DNA of 61,829 bases, from the NCBI GenBank assembly GCA_903859705.1, contig CAIONQ010000126.1, forward strand, positions 1 through 61,829, written 5' to 3'. The notes below the pieces were generated by a model, which saw only the letters and a program-made list of their open reading frames with translations, was not told the origin of the DNA and searched no databases. The first letter of the stretch is position 1; each line of letters starts with the position of its first letter. Source of the DNA: an uncultured Chthonomonas sp. Its GTDB lineage: Bacteria > Armatimonadota > Chthonomonadetes > Chthonomonadales > Chthonomonadaceae. Shown one piece after another: positions 29,969-39,804 of the stretch. Both the position numbers and the translations under genes were made by a program.

Positions 29969-30010
29969 GCCCCACCTTAGAGGTGCCAACTGGCACACCG
30001 TAGGTGGGGC
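29969..30010. terminator. bidirectional terminator between convergent genes
   Basis: GCCCCACCT (29969-29977) pairs with AGGTGGGGC (30002-30010); inside it GTGCCA/TGGCAC (29983-29996) forms a second stem. It sits between the DegT gene and uvrA, which face each other. T-rich stretches follow on both strands (TAATTTATT on plus, TTCATTATCTT on minus). Confidence 0.7.
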
Positions 30011-30043
30011 TAATTTATTCAGAGTACGTTTGGTGTAGAAAGC

Positions 30044-33034
30044 TTACGAAACCACCGGCTTTAGCGAGCGTGCTAAGTAGCGGCCCGTGTGGCTTTCTGG
30101 CACCGCTGCAACGGCTTCGGGCGGGCCAACAGCCACCACCTTTCCGCCACCATCTCCACCTTCTGGCCCCATGTCTATCAGCCAGTCTGCTGTTTTTATA
30201 ACATCCAGGTTGTGCTCGATTACCAGAACCGTGTTACCAGAAGTAACGAGGCGCTGTAGCACAAATATTAGCTTCTCTACATCTGCAAAGTGAAGGCCCG
30301 TTGTGGGTTCATCCAAAATATAGATGGTTCTGCCAGTACTGCGCTTTGCAAGCTCAGAAGCCAGTTTAACACGCTGAGCTTCTCCGCCAGAAAGTGTGGT
30401 GGCGGGCTGCCCCAGGCGAATGTAATCCAGGCCGACATCATGGAGTGTCTGGAATTTGCGGGCTATGTTGGGCAATGGTCCGAAGAACTCAACGGCCTCG
30501 CTAACCGTCATATCCAGCACATCAGCAATCGATTTGCCTTTGTACTTCACTTCCAGAGTTTCGCGGTTGTAGCGCTTCCCTTTGCAGGCTTCGCATGGCA
30601 CGTAAACATCTGGAAGGAAGTGCATCTCAATCTTGAGAATTCCATCTCCTTTGCAGCTTTCACACCGCCCACCTTTAACATTGAAAGAGAAGCGGCCAGG
30701 TTGATAACCACGCACACGTGCATCTTGCGTTTTGCTGAACAGTTCCCTGATCAGATCAAACACGCCCGTGTAGGTTGCAGGATTGGAGCGTGGTGTTCTG
30801 CCGATAGGAGATTGATCGATATCAATGATCTTATCCAGATGCTCAAGCCCACGTATATCATTGTGCTTGCCCCATACAGCGTGCGTACCGTAAACATGAT
30901 GCATTAACAGAGGATACAGAGTTTCCTGAATGAGCGTGGATTTGCCGCTGCCACTAACCCCGGTGACAGCAACAAACATCCCAAGTGGGATCCGCACATT
31001 CACATCCAGCAGATTATGTGCGCCGGCTCCATCCAGTTCAATCCAGCGCTCACCGGGTGTTCGCCGGATTGCGGGTATCTCAATCTGCCGCTTGCCGCTG
31101 AGATAATCACCGGTTACTGAACCCGGCGTTGCCTTAACCTGTGCAACGGTTCCCTGAGCCACCACATGGCCGCCATGTTCGCCAGCACCTGGGCCAATAT
31201 CAATCAGCCAATCGGCGGCTTCCATTGTCTCTTCATCATGCTCAACAACCAGGATGGTATTCCCGAGATCGCGCAGGTGCTCCAGCGTTCTGATCAAGCG
31301 TGTATTGTCTCGCTGATGCAGCCCAATGCTGGGCTCATCCAGAATATACAGCACACCCATCAGGCCGGAGCCGATCTGAGTTGCAAGGCGGATGCGTTGC
31401 GCTTCGCCGCCAGCCAGGGTAGCGGCCCCACGATCAAGAGTGAGGTAGTTTAAGCCAACGTTCAGGAGGAAGCCAAGACGTGTTCGTATCTCTTTAACAA
31501 TCTGGCGTGCAATAATCTGCTCTCGATCTGTAAGGGCGAGTCCATTGAAGAAGCCAGCAAGTTTTTCAAGCGAGAGCGAACAAAGATCTGAGATATTTGT
31601 TTCGCCAACAGTAACGGAAAGCGCCTCCGGCTTTAAGCGTTTGCCATTGCACGCAGGGCAGGGCTTTAAGCTCTGATACTGCTGCATTTCCTCTTTAATC
31701 CATTCACTGCTTGTATCTGTAAGCCGCCGCTCGAGCAGAGCAATTATCCCCGGATAATCGGTGTCAAATCGACGCGTTCTGCCCCACTTATTGTGATGTT
31801 CTACTGTTACGGTACCCTTCACTCCATGAAAAAGCTGCCGATACTGTTCGGCGCGCAGTTGCGAGAGTGGGGTTGTCATCTCAAAACCAAGTTTTTTGCA
31901 AACACCTTCCAGCAGGCCCTGCATGGAGGGGTGCAGCTTATCGTTGCCAGTTTTGGGAGCAAATGGTCGAAGCACGCCCTCTGAAATGCTTAAGTTTTTG
32001 TTGGGTGCAATTAATAGCGGTTCAAACTCGGAACGCGTGCCCAGGCCATGGCACTCTGCGCATGCACCGTAGGGCGAGTTAAACGAAAACAGGCGCGGCT
32101 CAATCTCTTCAAAGTTGAAATTACCATCGGTGGTGGTGTAATTCTCGTTGAAGTGCAGTTCCTGCGCCGGTGTATCCCCCATTGCAAACACATCCGCAAT
32201 GGCAAGGCCCTTACCACGCTTCAGCGCCTGCTCCAGAGAATCGGTTACGCGGCTCCGCAGTCCCTCTTTTATAATCAGGCGATCCACCACAATCTCAATG
32301 GTGTGCTGCTTGTAGCGCTCCAGATCCGGAATGGCTTCGCTCAGATCGTGCATTTCACCATCAATCCGGACCCGGACGTAGCCTTCCTTAAGGGAATCTT
32401 CCAGCTCCTTCTTGTACTCCCCTTTTCGGCCACGCACGATAGGTGAGAGGATCTGCAAGCGGCTGGCTTCTGGAAGAGCCAGAATGCGATCTACCATCTC
32501 TTCGATAGATTGCTTGATGAGTGGCTCTCCGGTAACGGGATCGTGCGGAATACCAACACGCGCATACAAAAGGCGAAGATAATCGTAGATTTCCGTTACG
32601 GTACCAACAGTGGAGCGCGGGTTTCTGCTGGTAGATTTCTGATCAATTGAAACGGCGGGGCTAAGACCATCGATCTGATCGACATCGGGTTTATCGTGCT
32701 GGCCAAGAAACTGGCGAGCATAGGCGGAAAGGCTCTCGACATACCGGCGCTGCCCCTCCGCGTAGAGAGTGTCAAAAGCAAGAGACGACTTGCCGGAACC
32801 GCTGAGGCCCGTAATCACCACCAGCTTATCGCGCGGAATATCGATATCAATATTCTTAAGGTTGTTCTGGCGTGCGCCCCGAATGCGGATGACATTTCGA
32901 TCCGGAAGTTCTGCGTCGGCCTTTTCAATGGCAGAAATTCTGGCTGCCAGAGCTGCCTCCTCGGCGGCATCCAGCGTATCCAGCTCATCCCCAGCAACGT
33001 AGCCCGAAGCCTTACGGTCTTTTACCCTATCCAT
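30044..33034 (-). CDS. uvrA: excinuclease ABC subunit UvrA
   Basis: A 996-residue canonical UvrA, the damage-sensing ATPase of nucleotide excision repair. Walker [10 protein letters not shown] (K82); [11 protein letters not shown] and [10 protein letters not shown] in half one; [20 protein letters not shown] and [10 protein letters not shown] in half two; C-terminal zinc hairpin CESC...CEAC intact; CPAC...motif also present. In the first zinc module only C325-x2-C328 remains: the usual first CxxC is replaced by [14 protein letters not shown]. It carries a ~46-residue N-terminal extension before [10 protein letters not shown]. Start ATG 33034 preferred; an in-frame ATG at 33097 gives an unlikely extension. 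Monocistronic on the minus strand. Confidence 0.95.
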   Translation of the reverse strand: MDRVKDRKASGYVAGDELDTLDAAEEAALAARISAIEKADAELPDRNVIRIRGARQNNLKNIDIDIPRDKLVVITGLSGSGKSSLAFDTLYAEGQRRYVESLSAYARQFLGQHDKPDVDQIDGLSPAVSIDQKSTSRNPRSTVGTVTEIYDYLRLLYARVGIPHDPVTGEPLIKQSIEEMVDRILALPEASRLQILSPIVRGRKGEYKKELEDSLKEGYVRVRIDGEMHDLSEAIPDLERYKQHTIEIVVDRLIIKEGLRSRVTDSLEQALKRGKGLAIADVFAMGDTPAQELHFNENYTTTDGNFNFEEIEPRLFSFNSPYGACAECHGLGTRSEFEPLLIAPNKNLSISEGVLRPFAPKTGNDKLHPSMQGLLEGVCKKLGFEMTTPLSQLRAEQYRQLFHGVKGTVTVEHHNKWGRTRRFDTDYPGIIALLERRLTDTSSEWIKEEMQQYQSLKPCPACNGKRLKPEALSVTVGETNISDLCSLSLEKLAGFFNGLALTDREQIIARQIVKEIRTRLGFLLNVGLNYLTLDRGAATLAGGEAQRIRLATQIGSGLMGVLYILDEPSIGLHQRDNTRLIRTLEHLRDLGNTILVVEHDEETMEAADWLIDIGPGAGEHGGHVVAQGTVAQVKATPGSVTGDYLSGKRQIEIPAIRRTPGERWIELDGAGAHNLLDVNVRIPLGMFVAVTGVSGSGKSTLIQETLYPLLMHHVYGTHAVWGKHNDIRGLEHLDKIIDIDQSPIGRTPRSNPATYTGVFDLIRELFSKTQDARVRGYQPGRFSFNVKGGRCESCKGDGILKIEMHFLPDVYVPCEACKGKRYNRETLEVKYKGKSIADVLDMTVSEAVEFFGPLPNIARKFQTLHDVGLDYIRLGQPATTLSGGEAQRVKLASELAKRSTGRTIYILDEPTTGLHFADVEKLIFVLQRLVTSGNTVLVIEHNLDVIKTADWLIDMGPEGGDGGGKVVAVGPPEAVAAVPESHTGRYLARSLKPVVS

Positions 33035-33175
33035 CCGCCAGTGTGCCCCTCTCGTACATCCGCTCTGCCCCACCTGTGGCGCAGAAACGCCAAACATATA
33101 TACATAATTCTAACATATTGTGTTCCAAGGATACCAGTAGACAGCACCCACGGTTGCTCACAATTTGGAGTGATT

Positions 33176-34498
33176 TCAGCCCAGGATGGTGTGAACCGAT
33201 AGCCGTACTGCCGCGATGCGCCTCATATCCGCCAGAGTAACACTTTGTACAAGCGCTGGCAGAGCCGCATCCATTGCATAGCCTGCCCCCATCACCTCAA
33301 ACCAACCTGGCAGGAAGCTTCGTTCAGAAACCCGTTCGTGCCGTAGCAAGTACTGGCCAGAAGTAAAGTTCCTGGCTCTATCAACATCTGCCTGTGTGAT
33401 AGAAGAGGGATCTTTGCCTGGGCGATCCATAAGCTCAACTATCTTCTCGGTAACTGCATCAGGTGATGTTGGCCTTCGAACCGTATCTGCCCCTGTATCC
33501 CATGCGACATAGCCTACGATTGGTGCGGATTCTTCCCACCGGTATGCTGTGCCAACGGTGTAACCGATGCCTGCCTTCTCTCTCAGTTCTTGAAACAGAA
33601 CGCTTGCATGCCCGCCACCAAGCAGATTACTTACTGCCAGCGCTCCAGGGAAATCTGGATCGGTAACGTAGGGTGCCGGGCTTGCAACCATGGCCCAGGC
33701 TGCCTCAGTGGCCCCATTGGGCCGGTTATACATCACCTTCTTCGGTGGTGGGCCTGGTTGCAATGGAGCTGCAACGGGCTCTGTGGTCTGAACATCGCGG
33801 TCAAACTCAAACAGATTATTATCTAATGAGCGCTGCAGCGCTGCGCCGTCAAAGTGCCCGGCTGCACTGAAAACCGTACGCACCGGCACGAAGTTACGGC
33901 GGTGGTAACCGATTGCTGCCTCTGTGTTTACGTGCCTCAGATCGATTTCATCCGGTTCGGGGCGCGCAGTAACGGCTCGGCACAGGGCATCGTACGCCCC
34001 CAAAAAGGGATCGCTACGCCTGTCCTGCCTCGCCTGGAGCAGGCCAACCCTGGCACGTTCAAGCGCGTCTTTATCGAACTGGGCATTCTTGAGGGCTTCA
34101 CATAGCAGATAGGCCGCATTACGGATCTGATCTGGAGAGGTGAGAACAGTAACGCAGTATCCATCCGGAAGCGTGCGCGGGATCACACTTCCCAATTTAC
34201 GAACGGAATCCAGAATTGTATCCAGAGACATATGCGTGCTGCCGCCGAACAGAGCGGTGTTCACCATTCTGCGCACAGCCTCATCAGCAGTGTTTGCACT
34301 GCGGGGCTGCCGCACAAACATCGTGATGGCCACAGTATCGCCAGATATCTGGGGCTGCATTACCAGGCGTACGCCTTCCGAAAGGCGGACCATCCTTGCT
34401 GGCGTTAGATCCGCAACAGCTGGCACCGATCGAAGCGTTAGCAGAGCGGCTGTGGTACCAACAAAATTGCGGCGAGTTATCTTCGGCGTACTTGTCAT
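33176..34498 (-). CDS. M16-family peptidase-like protein lacking the zinc motif
   Basis: A 440-residue protein with a twin-arginine-like signal (TRRNFVGTTAALLTL) and an M16 fold: MVRLSEGVRLVMQPQISGDTVAITMFVR, then RMVNTALFGGSTHMS where active M16 enzymes have H-x2-E-H. The motif is absent. The second M16 domain (FSAAGHFDGAALQ, AVSNLLGGGHASVLFQELREKAGIGYTV) is well kept. Such inactive partners pair with an active subunit, as in mitochondrial processing peptidase. Its ATG overlaps the stop of the active M16 gene by one base (TGATG), supporting a heterodimer in the periplasm. Confidence 0.85.
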   Translation of the reverse strand: MTSTPKITRRNFVGTTAALLTLRSVPAVADLTPARMVRLSEGVRLVMQPQISGDTVAITMFVRQPRSANTADEAVRRMVNTALFGGSTHMSLDTILDSVRKLGSVIPRTLPDGYCVTVLTSPDQIRNAAYLLCEALKNAQFDKDALERARVGLLQARQDRRSDPFLGAYDALCRAVTARPEPDEIDLRHVNTEAAIGYHRRNFVPVRTVFSAAGHFDGAALQRSLDNNLFEFDRDVQTTEPVAAPLQPGPPPKKVMYNRPNGATEAAWAMVASPAPYVTDPDFPGALAVSNLLGGGHASVLFQELREKAGIGYTVGTAYRWEESAPIVGYVAWDTGADTVRRPTSPDAVTEKIVELMDRPGKDPSSITQADVDRARNFTSGQYLLRHERVSERSFLPGWFEVMGAGYAMDAALPALVQSVTLADMRRIAAVRLSVHTILG

Positions 34499-35877
34499 CA
34501 GTTTTTTGCCTCCGCATTTGTATAAGCACGCACTTCACGCTCTTTAATCAGCCATTGCTGCGCAAAGGTAAGCAGGCCTGCCGGACCGACTTTACCAGCA
34601 AACTCTACCATCTTTTCAGGAGCCACTTGCCCGATTGCCTCTGCTCGGCCCACCGCCTGAGCCATACCAGCACAGGTCTCAATATCGTACTCTATCTCAC
34701 CCTGTACGGTTCTTGCAGCTATTGCCACTTCTCTGGCACCGGCCACTCTGGTAGAGAGAGCGAGTACCTCCGCTTCTATGGCGACAAGCAACTCCTGTGT
34801 GGTTCGAAAATTAGGCTCTGTGGGTGCCTCAAACGGCCTTGGCGGCACGGGCCGTGGTAACTGTGCTGTAATAACCAGAAGGCTAACACCTTTGCGTGGC
34901 ACATAGAGCACAGAGGCATGCGTGCCGGCCCAGCGCTCGGTTCCTAATCGCCCACCAAGGCCGTCGCCACCCAGCAGGGCAGCGCCTACCAGGGCGTTGC
35001 AGACCCCAGCTGTATCCGATGCAGCAGGAGCTGGAAAGGCAATGGAAACCGTTGGCTGTTCTGTGATGCGCTGCAAAACATCAGGATCGGGTGCAATCGG
35101 TTTCTCAACATTCGGCTGCTGTACAGGTGCTGCTGCCGGGCCGGCTTGCCAGGTACCAAAGGCCTTTGTGGCCTCGGTCATTACCTGAGCTACGGTAACA
35201 TCTCCGGCTACTGACAGAACACAATTTCCTGGCACATAGAGGCGGTTGCAATAGGCAGCCAGCGTATCGCGACCCCTGGCTTTGATTGCAGCGGGGGAGC
35301 CACCTGGAGAGCGTGAATAAGCTGCCCCCGGGAAGGCGCGCTCATACAATCTATCGGTTAGCCGCGCTGTTGGATCTGTTGACCGTTTTGCAAGTTCATC
35401 CAGAATTACCGAGCGTTCTCTTTCTACCTCCACATCAGGAAACGCGGGATTTCGGATCATATCTGCGATAACGCGCAGCGCCCGCGCGAGGTTTTCGGCA
35501 GGCACCTCGGTATAGTAGTGCGCATAATCCGCACCTGTGGCGGCATTTAGCTGCCCACCGGCAAGCTCTATGGCATAGTCTGCGGCAGATCCCGCCTGAT
35601 TAGTAGTGCCTTTAAAGAGCGTATGTTCAAGAAAGTGTGCGGCACCATACTCCCCCGTGCGTTCATCGGCTGAACCTGCCCTCACCCACAAATCCACGGC
35701 AACGACGGGTGCTGAGTGTTTTTCGCGGATGGCTATTCGTAGCCCGTTCGGCAGTTCAGCGGTAGGTATCTGTGCCCCACTGCACACAGGCATGCACAGG
35801 GAAAGCAATAGCATTACCGGCAGGTATAGCCAGGAGACTCTCACAGGTATTCGCAATCTGCTTGGCGATAAATTCAT
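34498..35877 (-). CDS. M16-family zinc peptidase, active subunit
   Basis: A 459-residue protein with an export signal (WLYLPVMLLLSLCMPVCSGAQ) and the inverted zinc motif H81-F-L-E84-H85 in GAAHFLEHTLFKGT. The third ligand is probably a Glu in VERERSVILDELAKRS. The second M16 domain is present (NALVGAALLGGDGLGGRLGTE). M16 enzymes degrade short peptides inside a clamshell chamber. First gene of a two-gene minus-strand operon; its partner lacks the metal site. Confidence 0.9.
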   Translation of the reverse strand: MNLSPSRLRIPVRVSWLYLPVMLLLSLCMPVCSGAQIPTAELPNGLRIAIREKHSAPVVAVDLWVRAGSADERTGEYGAAHFLEHTLFKGTTNQAGSAADYAIELAGGQLNAATGADYAHYYTEVPAENLARALRVIADMIRNPAFPDVEVERERSVILDELAKRSTDPTARLTDRLYERAFPGAAYSRSPGGSPAAIKARGRDTLAAYCNRLYVPGNCVLSVAGDVTVAQVMTEATKAFGTWQAGPAAAPVQQPNVEKPIAPDPDVLQRITEQPTVSIAFPAPAASDTAGVCNALVGAALLGGDGLGGRLGTERWAGTHASVLYVPRKGVSLLVITAQLPRPVPPRPFEAPTEPNFRTTQELLVAIEAEVLALSTRVAGAREVAIAARTVQGEIEYDIETCAGMAQAVGRAEAIGQVAPEKMVEFAGKVGPAGLLTFAQQWLIKEREVRAYTNAEAKN

Positions 35878-35998
35878 GCGCCAACATTACCACAGAATCA
35901 CACTCATTTTTTCAGGTGTATTGGAATGGCATTGCCCGGGCACCACTATTTATGAGTAGCCCAGTTTGGCGAAATGTGCACCGTGACAGGCAATCCGT

Positions 35999-36013
35999 GG
36001 TGAATTATTCACC
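35999..36013. promoter_or_regulatory. perfect 7+1+7 palindrome, operator candidate
   Basis: GGTGAAT-T-ATTCACC lies in the divergent region between the M16 operon and the DUF5060 gene. A dimeric regulator of the LacI or MarR type could bind. A -10-like CATACT (36023-36028) follows 17 bases after GTGAAT (36000-36005), so the dyad may overlap the promoter. Confidence 0.35.
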
Positions 36014-36073
36014 CGGAAATGGCATACTTCACTGCATTCGCGGCTACGGCGCTAAATCGTGAGAAACGCAGAC

Positions 36074-36110
36074 CGCGCAGGGGCGTCTAATGGTGCAGGG
36101 AGCCTGCGCG
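36074..36110 (+). other. leader hairpin upstream of the DUF5060 gene
   Basis: CGCGCAGG (36074-36081) pairs with CCTGCGCG (36103-36110) around a 21-base loop. It is followed by TTTATAT, 47 bases before the TTG at 36157. It could be an attenuator or mRNA stabiliser; no known riboswitch consensus was recognised. Confidence 0.35.
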
Positions 36111-36156
36111 TTTATATGCGCCAGGTGTGTATTCCGCAGCCAGGGAGGTTTCGATT

Positions 36157-38742
36157 TTGATCCGATCCATTGCCGGGTTAAGGAAAACGGTGCGCGCCAC
36201 CGCTACCGGATTTACGGTTATTGCTGCAACCAGCCTGATGGCGGTTAGCCTGCAGGCTCAGCAGGCAACTGCACCAGCGGTGCAATCTGCCACGTCGGAC
36301 CTGCATATTGCAGCCGACAGTGCCCCATTCCACCTCAAGTTTGATGGAGAATCGGGTTCTTTAACGCAGCAAGCCTTCGGCGGCGCGGGAGAGCACCGTT
36401 CTTCGGTTTCTTACCTCCACTCGCAGCCCGGTCCAACCGGGTATTCAAAGCATCTTGTGTGGCTACTGGGGCGTGATAACAGAGGCTTCAGCCTGATGTG
36501 GTGTTACCTGGACGATGCTGGCAAAGATTTTTGGTGCTGGCTATATCGTTACCCGGATAACCAACTAACCACCCAGAAGTTTACCGGTGAGTATAAGTTT
36601 ACAACCGCACCGAAGGCACGTGAAACGGCCGAGCCCGGCTTTGCGATTCAGGATATTCCCGCCTACACCGGCCCAAACTTTACATTTCCGGGTTGGACCC
36701 GTAAGAGCGGTACGATTTCCCGACTGGATATCTTTACGCCGCCAGTTGTTACCGAGCGATCGCCAACTGCGGTAGCCAACCGCGAGGTTGTGCCAGACCA
36801 AAAGCCCGTTCGTGCCCTTGAAAATCTCGAGGTGCACCCGCTCCACCAGTTGATGGTGGGCAGTGCGAATGGCTGGCGCACAGGCGGCTGGGAAGAGTTG
36901 CATAGCATTGCGTTTGATGCTGCCAGAGATCCTTACTACCTTATTCTCTACACCAACTCCCGACGCGGATTTGTTGTTGATGTTAAGCGTGGAATGACCT
37001 ACACAGCGGACTTCGGCAGTAAGGTTGCCTTTACGGACGACCCCAAGGAGTTTGGCCCCAAGGGCGCGGGCGGCACCGTATCCGATGTGCCCTCAGTTAA
37101 GCGTAACCAGCCCTATGAGCTGGCATTTACCGGGCAAAAGACCTACGAAAACCCGTACACCGAAGTTCTGCTGGATATCGAGCTGGTTGGCCCTGATCGC
37201 CGAACTATTCGCATCCCGGGATATTGGGACGGCGGAAAAACCTGGAAGATGCGCTTTGCGCCACCCAAGGTTGGCACCTGGACCTGGAAGACTTACTCCA
37301 ACGATAAAGACCTGGACGGCAAACTTGGCGTAGTAGAGTGCGCCCCGGAAACGGACCCAACAACTGGCTTCTTCCGTGTGCATCCATATCGATCCCATAT
37401 TCGCCACTTTGCTGTGGGGCAGTCCACCACCTTTTATCCGTCGTTCATCTACGATCCAGTTCAGTACGATGTGCCGGTATCGGGTGCAATGGCTACTAAG
37501 CAGGCGGCGTATGTTGCACAGAAAGCTCCTGCAAGTTTCACGGCATTTCAGGCGCGAATGGATGCTTTGCACGCAGCTGGCTTCAATCGACTAACCGGTG
37601 GATTCCTTATAAATGGAGATACCGCACAGGGAGAGCCAAAGAACGAAGGCGGCAACCCCTTTATTGGCGGCGATGTTACGAAGCTTAATCCAGATTACTT
37701 TAGCTGGATGGAGAAGCGAATTGCCTACTGCAACTCCCTTGGTATGATCCCAGATGTTGGGATTGCGAAATCCACTGCAGTGGTGTTTGCAGCCAATAAA
37801 GATGCACAGCTTCGCCTGCTATGGCGATATGTGCTGGCTCGTTTCTCATCTTACGATGTTTGCTGGGATCTGTTTGGCCCTGTACCTGCAGATAGTGCAG
37901 ATGCGATTAACAGAATTACACCCTTTGCACAGCTGGCAAGCCGATTTGACCTGTTCCACCACCCGATCACAACCGACTTAATCATCACTGAAGAGTACAT
38001 CAAGAAAGTGTCTGTAACCATGGCGCCCAACAAGGCCATGGCAGGCGCACGCAACCCGCTGCCGACAACGGATGGCCCACTGCTTGGGTTGCCAATGTGG
38101 ATGAGTTATGTCTCGGTGAAAACGGCCGATCCTAAGATCCTGTACTCTCTCCAGGCTCTTAAGAAACCGCTGGTCGTATCGGCGGATATTAACGCCGGTG
38201 CCGTTACTGAAGATGTGGCGCGTGGGTTGCTGTGGGGCTCAAGAATGCGCTCTGGATACTTTACAAACAGCATTACTACGGGCCCGGCTCCGGCGGTTGA
38301 TAGCCCGCTTGAGAAGGCAGTAGCCATCTGCGATACCTTCTTCAAACAGACTCACTTCTCTCGACTGGATCCGCATCTTGAGATGCTCGCGCCGCGGGAT
38401 GAAACTCCGGAGCAACGCCGAAGGCGTCACCTGGCGAACATTCAGGCTGGCATCCCAGTTGATACGGGTGCTCCCGCAGCCGCGGGTGAGCAAAATGCAC
38501 AAACAAATACCGCAGTGGTCCTATCAGACCCTTCACGGGAGTATGTTCTGTACTTCTTCCACGGCGGCAATGTAAACATCGATCTGCTCGAAGCTACTGG
38601 CCACATCAAGGTGTACTGGTTTAACCCACGCACCGGTGAGATGAAAGAAGACCTGCAGATAGTGGGAGGCACCTACCACGCCTTCTCCGCCCCGGACGAC
38701 AAAGACTGGGTGCTGTACCTGAAACGCGTGATGGGCAGCTAA
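36157..38742 (+). CDS. secreted DUF5060/DUF4038-like glycoside hydrolase
   Basis: An 861-residue protein with a signal peptide (FTVIAATSLMAVSLQAQQ). Residues ~15-290 are a beta domain of unknown type. DUF5060 is at ~310-400 (YELAFTGQKTYENPYTEV, TWKMRFAPPKVGTWTWKTYSND). A TIM-barrel-like DUF4038/apiosidase-type region follows (YRSHIRHFAVGQSTTFYP, MDALHAAGFNRLTGGFL, LLWRYVLARFSSYDVCWDLFG). The C-terminal domain is collagen-binding-like (YVLYFFHGGNVNIDLLE, VYWFNPRTGEM). TTG at 36157 is preferred because AGGGAGG at 36142-36148 is ideally spaced; GTG 36127 would bury this site. Likely role: extracellular hydrolysis of plant or microbial polysaccharide. It ends with a strong terminator. Confidence 0.82.
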   Translation: MIRSIAGLRKTVRATATGFTVIAATSLMAVSLQAQQATAPAVQSATSDLHIAADSAPFHLKFDGESGSLTQQAFGGAGEHRSSVSYLHSQPGPTGYSKHLVWLLGRDNRGFSLMWCYLDDAGKDFWCWLYRYPDNQLTTQKFTGEYKFTTAPKARETAEPGFAIQDIPAYTGPNFTFPGWTRKSGTISRLDIFTPPVVTERSPTAVANREVVPDQKPVRALENLEVHPLHQLMVGSANGWRTGGWEELHSIAFDAARDPYYLILYTNSRRGFVVDVKRGMTYTADFGSKVAFTDDPKEFGPKGAGGTVSDVPSVKRNQPYELAFTGQKTYENPYTEVLLDIELVGPDRRTIRIPGYWDGGKTWKMRFAPPKVGTWTWKTYSNDKDLDGKLGVVECAPETDPTTGFFRVHPYRSHIRHFAVGQSTTFYPSFIYDPVQYDVPVSGAMATKQAAYVAQKAPASFTAFQARMDALHAAGFNRLTGGFLINGDTAQGEPKNEGGNPFIGGDVTKLNPDYFSWMEKRIAYCNSLGMIPDVGIAKSTAVVFAANKDAQLRLLWRYVLARFSSYDVCWDLFGPVPADSADAINRITPFAQLASRFDLFHHPITTDLIITEEYIKKVSVTMAPNKAMAGARNPLPTTDGPLLGLPMWMSYVSVKTADPKILYSLQALKKPLVVSADINAGAVTEDVARGLLWGSRMRSGYFTNSITTGPAPAVDSPLEKAVAICDTFFKQTHFSRLDPHLEMLAPRDETPEQRRRRHLANIQAGIPVDTGAPAAAGEQNAQTNTAVVLSDPSREYVLYFFHGGNVNIDLLEATGHIKVYWFNPRTGEMKEDLQIVGGTYHAFSAPDDKDWVLYLKRVMGS

Positions 38743-38772
38743 CCTCGCTAAGGGGAAGCAAATTGGGAGGGT

Positions 38773-38803
38773 CGGGTGGCGATTGCCACCCGGCCTTTTT
38801 TTT
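38773..38803 (+). terminator. intrinsic terminator of the DUF5060 gene
   Basis: CGGGTGGC (38773-38780), loop GATT, GCCACCCG (38785-38792), then GCC and eight Ts (38796-38803). A textbook Rho-independent terminator 30 bases after the stop at 38742. Confidence 0.92.
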
Positions 38804-38901
38804 CTGTATAGGAAATGACATTAACCTCAGGCACACTGTACTGAAAACAGCACTCGTGCTTAGCCAGTTGTTAACCGGGAAGGCCGACTAACCTCGATAC
38901 C

Positions 38902-39405
38902 TTACTCCTTGTTATCCTTTGTACCGGAACGCAGCAATGATCGCCAATCTATATCACCGTTTGAGGGGTGCAACAGATTACTGCCGTCGTTATGAACAGC
39001 GCTGCGCAGTAAGGTATCCTTTTCAGTCCCCACAGTATAACGCGCACAGACAGTAGCCACACATGCCGTAGCAGCCTGTTGTACGTCAGGGCGTTTCATT
39101 GCTGCGCCTCGCCCATCGGTAAGCAGGTTCAAAACTGGAAGTGCATTCAGGTGGGCTAATTTGCTGATAATCGGCAGCGCGACCAGCGCAAATTCCGCCA
39201 TTGGATACCTGAGCGCCCTTACAAGTGCCTTGGTCCGGTGTGGAGACAATCGTTGGATTTCTACTTCTGTTATGCCCTGCAACAGATTTACCAGTTTCTT
39301 AACTGCTGGATCGAACTGGCGAGCAGATCGCCAACTAAGGTTTGCGGAAGCGATCAGATCACAAATCTGCCCTACCGAGCTTGGATCATTGAGATCTGGG
39401 ATCAC
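38902..39405 (-). CDS. hypothetical protein, HEAT-repeat-like
   Basis: A 167-residue soluble protein with helical-repeat character (YPMAEFALVALPIISKLAHL, QQAATACVATVCARYTVG). No family recognised. It lies 33 bases downstream of a small membrane protein gene in the same direction, so the two probably form an operon. Start ATG 39405 is the only good choice. Confidence 0.6.
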   Translation of the reverse strand: MIPDLNDPSSVGQICDLIASANLSWRSARQFDPAVKKLVNLLQGITEVEIQRLSPHRTKALVRALRYPMAEFALVALPIISKLAHLNALPVLNLLTDGRGAAMKRPDVQQAATACVATVCARYTVGTEKDTLLRSAVHNDGSNLLHPSNGDIDWRSLLRSGTKDNKE

Positions 39406-39438
39406 GTGTAGGGCATCCCTGATAGTGATTTTTGTTCT

Positions 39439-39723
39439 TTACACCACCGGAATAAGCCCAGTTACAATGCACATCGAAGCCAATACAGAAGTGCTACCAG
39501 AATTGACTGACCGTGCTTCAAGCCCCTGAACGCAGAGGAACAGAACACCAAGGGAAATCATAACGGCTGAGTATATACGTAATTTAAGAACTAGCTGAGC
39601 CAGAGTAAATCGTGAGTGGGAACCGATTTCACCAGGTTTGCCCCTCGAAATCAGTGCTTCACGCTGTACTACTGGCAGAGGTCGCTCCGTATCATTATGC
39701 CCGGTGGTTACCGTTGTCTTCAT
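39439..39723 (-). CDS. small membrane protein, unknown
   Basis: A 94-residue protein with two hydrophobic segments near its end (IYSAVMISLGVLFLCVQGL and VLASMCIVTGLIPVV) and a polar N-terminus. The ATG at 39723 has TCAGGAG upstream; the frame extends to 39774 but without a ribosome site. No recognised family. A possible anti-sigma- or sensor-type accessory, but nothing in the sequence proves it. Confidence 0.55.
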   Translation of the reverse strand: MKTTVTTGHNDTERPLPVVQREALISRGKPGEIGSHSRFTLAQLVLKLRIYSAVMISLGVLFLCVQGLEARSVNSGSTSVLASMCIVTGLIPVV

Positions 39724-39804
39724 ATTTTGAAAACTCCTGACACCGATCGTGTTATCCACTGTTCGATTATACAATTAGGGTGCGCAGATTCCGTACCCGT
39801 TTCT

